This document shows, one piece after another, positions 59,827 through 64,000 of a stretch of 64,000 nucleotides of DNA (position 1 is its first letter; every line of letters starts with the position of its first letter). This DNA is from Stenogyne calaminthoides (lineage: Eukaryota > Streptophyta > Magnoliopsida > Lamiales > Lamiaceae): contig JBBCBC010000034.1 in assembly GCA_037126765.1 (NCBI GenBank), positions 15,932,691-15,996,690 on the forward strand, read 5' to 3'. The position numbers and the translations under genes are program-made. Below the pieces are notes generated by a model that saw only the letters and a program-made list of their open reading frames with translations, was not told the DNA's origin and did not search any database.

Positions 59827-61178
59827 TCATATCCATTGGGATTGAACTAAATTCAACATATTTATCGCCACATTTCTCCATTGCAACGAGTCCAAACTTC
59901 GTTTACCACACGAAAGAAAACCCTTTGCGCTCTCCACCAAATCCATCCTTTTCTGATCCCTTTTCAAACCCTTCGAACACTTGAGTAACCCGATGTAACT
60001 CTCAAGGTCATGAACACAACTCGGATTGTGCATCTTGAAAAAATTGAGCATCAATTCGACGCCTACGTGTGCGTAACACGAGCAACTCCAAGGGAACTCG
60101 TACTGCCCCCTAAAACCCTTAAAATTCTCATTGAACAAAACCCCGGGCATTTTCGTAATAGGATCATTCACATTCACTACTCTAAGAACTTTCACTCCCA
60201 ATTCCTCACACCTCTCTTTAAAGCCCGAATTCCCCACTCTTGGCCCGCCAAATGAGAAAACCGTCACTGGAATGGGCCTTTTGGACGCGGGCCCATCGGG
60301 CCTATTCAGCCCAAGCTCGGCCAAATCATAGGCTAGAAGAAGGGCTAATGAGCTTCCCATACTATGGCCCGCAATAGTAATGCTAATTTCTTCATTCTTG
60401 TGCTTATTTATTAACCTAGAAAGTTCGGACAGGAGCTGCTCGCGACAGCTCCCCAGTCCGAACTTTTTAGAACTCTCGTCCGACGTATAAAGGCTCAGGA
60501 ACCCTGCTTCCACCTTCACGTCGGGCCGGGGGTCGTGCGGGTCGAGCCGGGCCGGCGTCAATGAGCTCATTAAATTCGCCACCCACTCCGGGTTTGTCAC
60601 GGTCCCCCGGAACGTGACAACTATGTCCCTTCTCCCTAACGCCACAGATTCATCATCCGATGAAGCCGCGACGTACCCGACCCACCTGGCGCCGGGTCGG
60701 GTTGCATCGGGATACCCGTATCAAGAGGCGTGGCATACACGTATTTCGTGACGTCATACCCCGAATCCCCGAGCCCAACCTCTCTCAACATGTTTTTCTT
60801 CCCGTACTTGCAATTCAAGTACCGTTTCGAACTCGGGTCGAGGTCGAACGCCTTGTAGCACGCGGCCACGAACTCCCCGTACCGTACTATTTCCCGACGG
60901 AGGAGGGGGTTCAACGGTTCAACTAGGTTTTCCCAGTTTTCCGAACCGTGGATCTCCCTCCAAACCATCGATAACTTCGAGGATGATCGACTCATCCTCG
61001 AACGGGTAGTGGATTCCACGATCCCATGAAGGGTAGTATAGGAAATACTTGATTTTTTTCTCAAACATGGCAAATCTTGGTTTAAAGAATTATATGATTG
61101 TGGGATAGATATAGATTTAAAGTCTTCTATGAATGTGGTAGAATTTAGCATGCAATGGAGGTGGGAGGAAGCTGCCAT
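59827..61178 (-). pseudogene. Plastid phospholipase A1-I (DONGLE/PLA1-I-alpha-like) with a frameshift
   Basis: Single exon. The first frame starts MAASSHLHC at 61178. It has a transit-peptide-like head, then the class-typical WREIHGSENWENLVEPLNPL, RREIVRYGEF and CKYGKKNML, and stops at 60636. The second frame carries RWVGYVAASSDDE (from about 60690), GRRDIVVTFRGTVTNPEWVA, then GHSMG with the nucleophile serine at 60361-60363. VNVNDPITKMPG (Asp) and CVHDLESY (His) complete the triad, with the stop at 59827. Between them one base is missing (or two are extra) in the GC-rich stretch about 60690-60715. The rest is intact, with no other stop. The family (DAD1, DONGLE and relatives) cuts acyl chains from plastid glycerolipids. 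As read, only 180 residues without a catalytic site would be made. A sequencing or assembly indel is a serious alternative to a recent mutation. Confidence 0.85.
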
Positions 61179-61259
61179 GAAGGAAACCTGGTGGGGTTTC
61201 TAAATATAGATTTTGGAGAGAGATTGAAGTTTCTAAAAATGGTTGAGGAAGAGTGAGGG

Positions 61260-61270
61260 GTATATATACA
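61260..61270 (-). promoter_or_regulatory. Probable TATA box of the lipase gene
   Basis: Minus strand tgtatatata, 82-92 bases before the ATG. Confidence 0.4.
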
Positions 61271-61599
61271 TATGTGGGATGTGTGTATACATGTAACACG
61301 CGTATGACGAGGAAGCGAGAGTTATTTGACAAGATGGCCGGAGAATTACTGAATTCAAAGTGAACACGCTTACACACACACACATGCATATGTTGCTTTT
61401 GTATATGGAGTATAATATTTTATACTTAGGTCCCTCTTATAAGGTCAAATTGACTTTAATTCAGATTGTGCAATGATAGGTAAGCATATCGTATTACTAT
61501 TTATTTTTCGTCCTAATGTTAGATGTTTCTCACTGCATTTTAATTATTGGTTTATTGTTGAAATTTGAAATAGTGAATCATAATAATTGGAAAGGGCTA

Positions 61600-61790
61600 A
61601 GTCTCGCATGCACCCAGGTGCACCGTGTATTCATAGTCCATTTTAAAAACGTGCGATTTGTTATATTAAAGAGTGCAACTTAATTAGACTGATGCGTGCA
61701 ACTATTAAAATGAAAAAAATAGTTGCATGATTTAGTGTAAATGAATTTAGCTGTGCACCTGTTGCATGTAAGAGTTTGGCTTAATTTATT
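61600..61790. mobile_element. GTGCAC-family MITE, copy 4
   Basis: It opens catgcacccaggtgcaccgt, then attcatagtccattttaaaa, then gtgcgatttg and gtgcaacta words, and closes with gctgtgcacctgttgcatg. The right end is more diverged than in the copy at 40840. Confidence 0.5.
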
Positions 61791-63350
61791 ATTTTCATAA
61801 AAATACTTGATTAGTTATATACTTGTAATTTTATTGAAAAAAAAAATCTTATATACATTCATATTTTTGTTTCAAGGTTAGGTATTGTAAATCAAACTCA
61901 GCTACAAATACTCAAATGTTAGTATATATTCAACTTCAACATACACAATCTTAAGATTTCAAAAGAGAAAAAATACTTCAAACCACAAAAGTAAAGTAAT
62001 AATTTACAGTTTAAAAATATTTCTTAAAGCTAAAGATGTGAGAAGACAGCTTAAAAAAATAAGTGTTTCTGCCCCCTTTGCAAACACACTCATTGTACGG
62101 GTGCTAAATTAATAATGCATATTAAATAATGAATTTGAAACAACAAATTAAATTTAAAAGAATATATTATTGAAATTTCAAGGGAAATATTAGAAAATGA
62201 AAAATAATTATGGTGGTTGGTATGTTTTTTAGTTGGGATCTTCTACGGTCAGGACCGACTTCGTCCTTCTTAACGTCAAAAAACTCTTTGATTGTCGTTG
62301 GATTAACGATTCAAAGTATATTTTTAATTTTAAATGATTGCACTTTGCACTAATGCGTTTGCGATGTGCATATTGCAATCGCACTGTATCGCCCTATTAA
62401 TAAATTAAATTAATATTTATAAAATGACAAAATTATCCTAGACCCGGACCCACCCAGCACGGACCCGGATCCAAACTCAGAACCGGATCAGGACCGAACC
62501 GCCCGAAGTCTTTTTCAAATCTTAAATTGCTGTTATGTAATGCTGTTTTTATCTTCAGGTCCAAATGGATAGTTATCTTTTTTGGGCCGTAAAATTGATA
62601 AAGTGCAGATATAAATGTAGTGCAGTTTTGTAGGTGATACGTACGAGCATTAGGAGCAAATATATCATAAAATATATGTACACAGCCAAAAACAATACAA
62701 ATCAAAATCTGACCTTTTTAGAAGTTTCCTTAAAAGGGAACATCTTATGTATTGCATACATATTCTACACATCTTTCATATACCCTGTTATAAATAACTA
62801 GTATTTTGATGCACGGTTATAATATATTTATAATATATTAATGTAAAATGAAGATATTTGTTATTACTGAAAAATTAAAATTAAAATTAAAATTAAAATT
62901 TACGCTTGTAGGAAAAAAATATAAGAGGAATAATTTCGCATTCAACTAATTTTTCTCAATCTTGACTTTAAATAATGTAACTTTTTCGAATTTGAACTTT
63001 CTATATCATTGTTGAAATTAGAGACAATTTTTGTCTATTGCACAAATAACGATTATAAAATTCAAATTTATGGAACTTAAAATTTAACATATAAAGTTGA
63101 GATTCTTTATTTTTCAAAAAATATATTTAAATATAGGGTTGAGATTAAATTTAAAATGAAATATTCTACATATATTTAAAAAAAAAAAAATCATAATCCG
63201 TTATAATTTGTTAATATTTATTTCATGCATGTCTATTCACAAGATTTTTCCCCTAATTGGATAAAAAGTTTGAATTGTGTATATTTTTTATTGGAGAGTT
63301 TCCCAAAATAATATGTATGAATTTATTTGCATGAACCTTATAGAAAAATA
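61791..63350. other. AT-rich spacer with a decayed Helitron-like end
   Basis: No gene. 62796-62818 reads aactagtattttgatgcacgg, which on the minus strand resembles a Helitron 3' end (gtgcatcaaaatactagt) that has lost half its hairpin. The 90-codon minus frame at 62433-62705 has no motif. Confidence 0.4.
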
Positions 63351-63450
63351 ATACTCCCTCCATTTTTATGTAGATGTCGTTTTAGCATTTTGAAATATTT
63401 CTACAATAGATGCCGTTATAGTATTTTCTTCCCCTTTATCTCATATTTAC
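63351..63450. repeat. Stowaway-like end
   Basis: tactccctccatttttatg begins at about 63351, a common Stowaway terminus. The opposite end was not found. Confidence 0.35.
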
Positions 63451-63819
63451 CCTTAACATGGTACTTTCAAATTTCAAATTTCCTACAAATGTATTGTGTG
63501 TGTATTTTTTCAATCAATAGTAATTATTGTTAAGAATATTTAAATAATATTAATTAAGGTTAAAATATTTTTCAAATTTGGGCCGATTTCTGCTTTTTAT
63601 ATGGAGAGTTTCCCATCATTATTATTTATTGATATTTATTTTAAAGATTTCTCCCAATCCATTATTATTTGTTAATATTTTTTTTCTAATATTCTCAAAG
63701 TTTTTTCTCAATCTATTGTTATTTGTTAATATTTTTTTTAAATATTTATTTTTTAATTTAACAATTATTTTTTTACGAAAAAATCCAATAATTTTCAAAT
63801 TTGGGACGGTTTCTGCTTT

Positions 63820-63841
63820 ATATATATATATATATATATAG
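63820..63841. repeat. (AT)n microsatellite
   Basis: Alternating TA next to ctttatata. Confidence 0.8.
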
Positions 63842-63932
63842 ATAAATATATAGATAATGGAAACTAGCGAAAAAATGTAAACTTTTGGTCCCACTATTAA
63901 GAAAGCATGGGATAAATAATAGATAAAGTGAT

Positions 63933-64000
63933 ATGTGCAACTGGTGCACGTACGGGATCTATGCACTCACCCTAACCCTACCTATGTATCTATAGAACAT
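63933..64000. repeat. GTGCAC-related sequence at the window edge
   Basis: gtgcaactggtgcacgtacg followed by gcactcaccctaac, like 49387-49440. It is cut by the end of the window. Confidence 0.4.

Noticed and set aside
60636..60720. Programmed frameshift or tiny intron in the lipase gene
   Set aside because: There is no slippery heptamer with a pseudoknot, no GT-AG pair of plausible size, and the family is single-exon here. A one-base indel is simpler.
60660..60926. 88-codon plus-strand frame
   Set aside because: Shadow of the lipase gene in GC-rich sequence.

Overview
The window is plant nuclear DNA, from a eudicot. The genes have spliced exons with GT-AG introns. The products are plant-specific: a plastid carotenoid isomerase, a RIC protein that binds ROP GTPases, an AVT-type vacuolar amino-acid transporter and a plastid class I phospholipase A1. 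The space between genes is AT-rich and full of plant transposon families. Nothing prokaryotic (operons, CRISPR, ribosome binding sites) is present. A lineage closer than eudicot (an asterid is possible) is only a guess.

Layout. 1-11 kb: a badly eroded Ty3/gypsy element on the minus strand. Gag, RT and integrase remnants run right to left, an antisense open frame follows pol, and LTR-like blocks lie near 0.8-2.0 and 10.4-11.1 kb. 11.4-14 kb: a Mutator-like MITE with a perfect 10-bp target duplication, and a rearranged TRIM. 14.4-20.5 kb: the gene-rich core, with a three-exon AVT transporter (+) and the four-exon zeta-carotene isomerase Z-ISO (-) arranged tail to tail; their introns carry MITEs. 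20.6-28 kb: AT-rich spacer with a hairpin MITE, a LINE RNase H fragment, a Stowaway and a CACTA fragment. 28-34.7 kb: unresolved DNA that looks like a decayed spliced gene on the minus strand. 35.2-40 kb: a complete but inactivated Ty1/copia element with 247-248-bp LTRs and 5-bp target duplication. 41.1-42.7 kb: a non-coding repeat full of CTGATC. 43.1-46.6 kb: a three-exon RIC gene whose 2.7-kb second intron holds a CACTA MITE and a minisatellite. 47-59 kb: SINEs, a LINE tail, a Harbinger derivative with an internal minisatellite, an intact-looking TRIM of about 293 bp and members of a GTGCAC-rich repeat family. 59.8-61.2 kb: a single-exon DONGLE/PLA1-I-alpha-type lipase (-) broken by one frameshift. 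61.4-64 kb: AT-rich spacer.

The genes do not form a pathway. Z-ISO acts in plastid carotenoid synthesis, the lipase family acts on plastid lipids (some members feed jasmonate synthesis), AVT1 proteins move amino acids across the tonoplast, and RIC proteins carry ROP GTPase signals. Exon limits were set by hand from splice consensus, reading-phase continuity and family resemblance. No search or alignment program was run.
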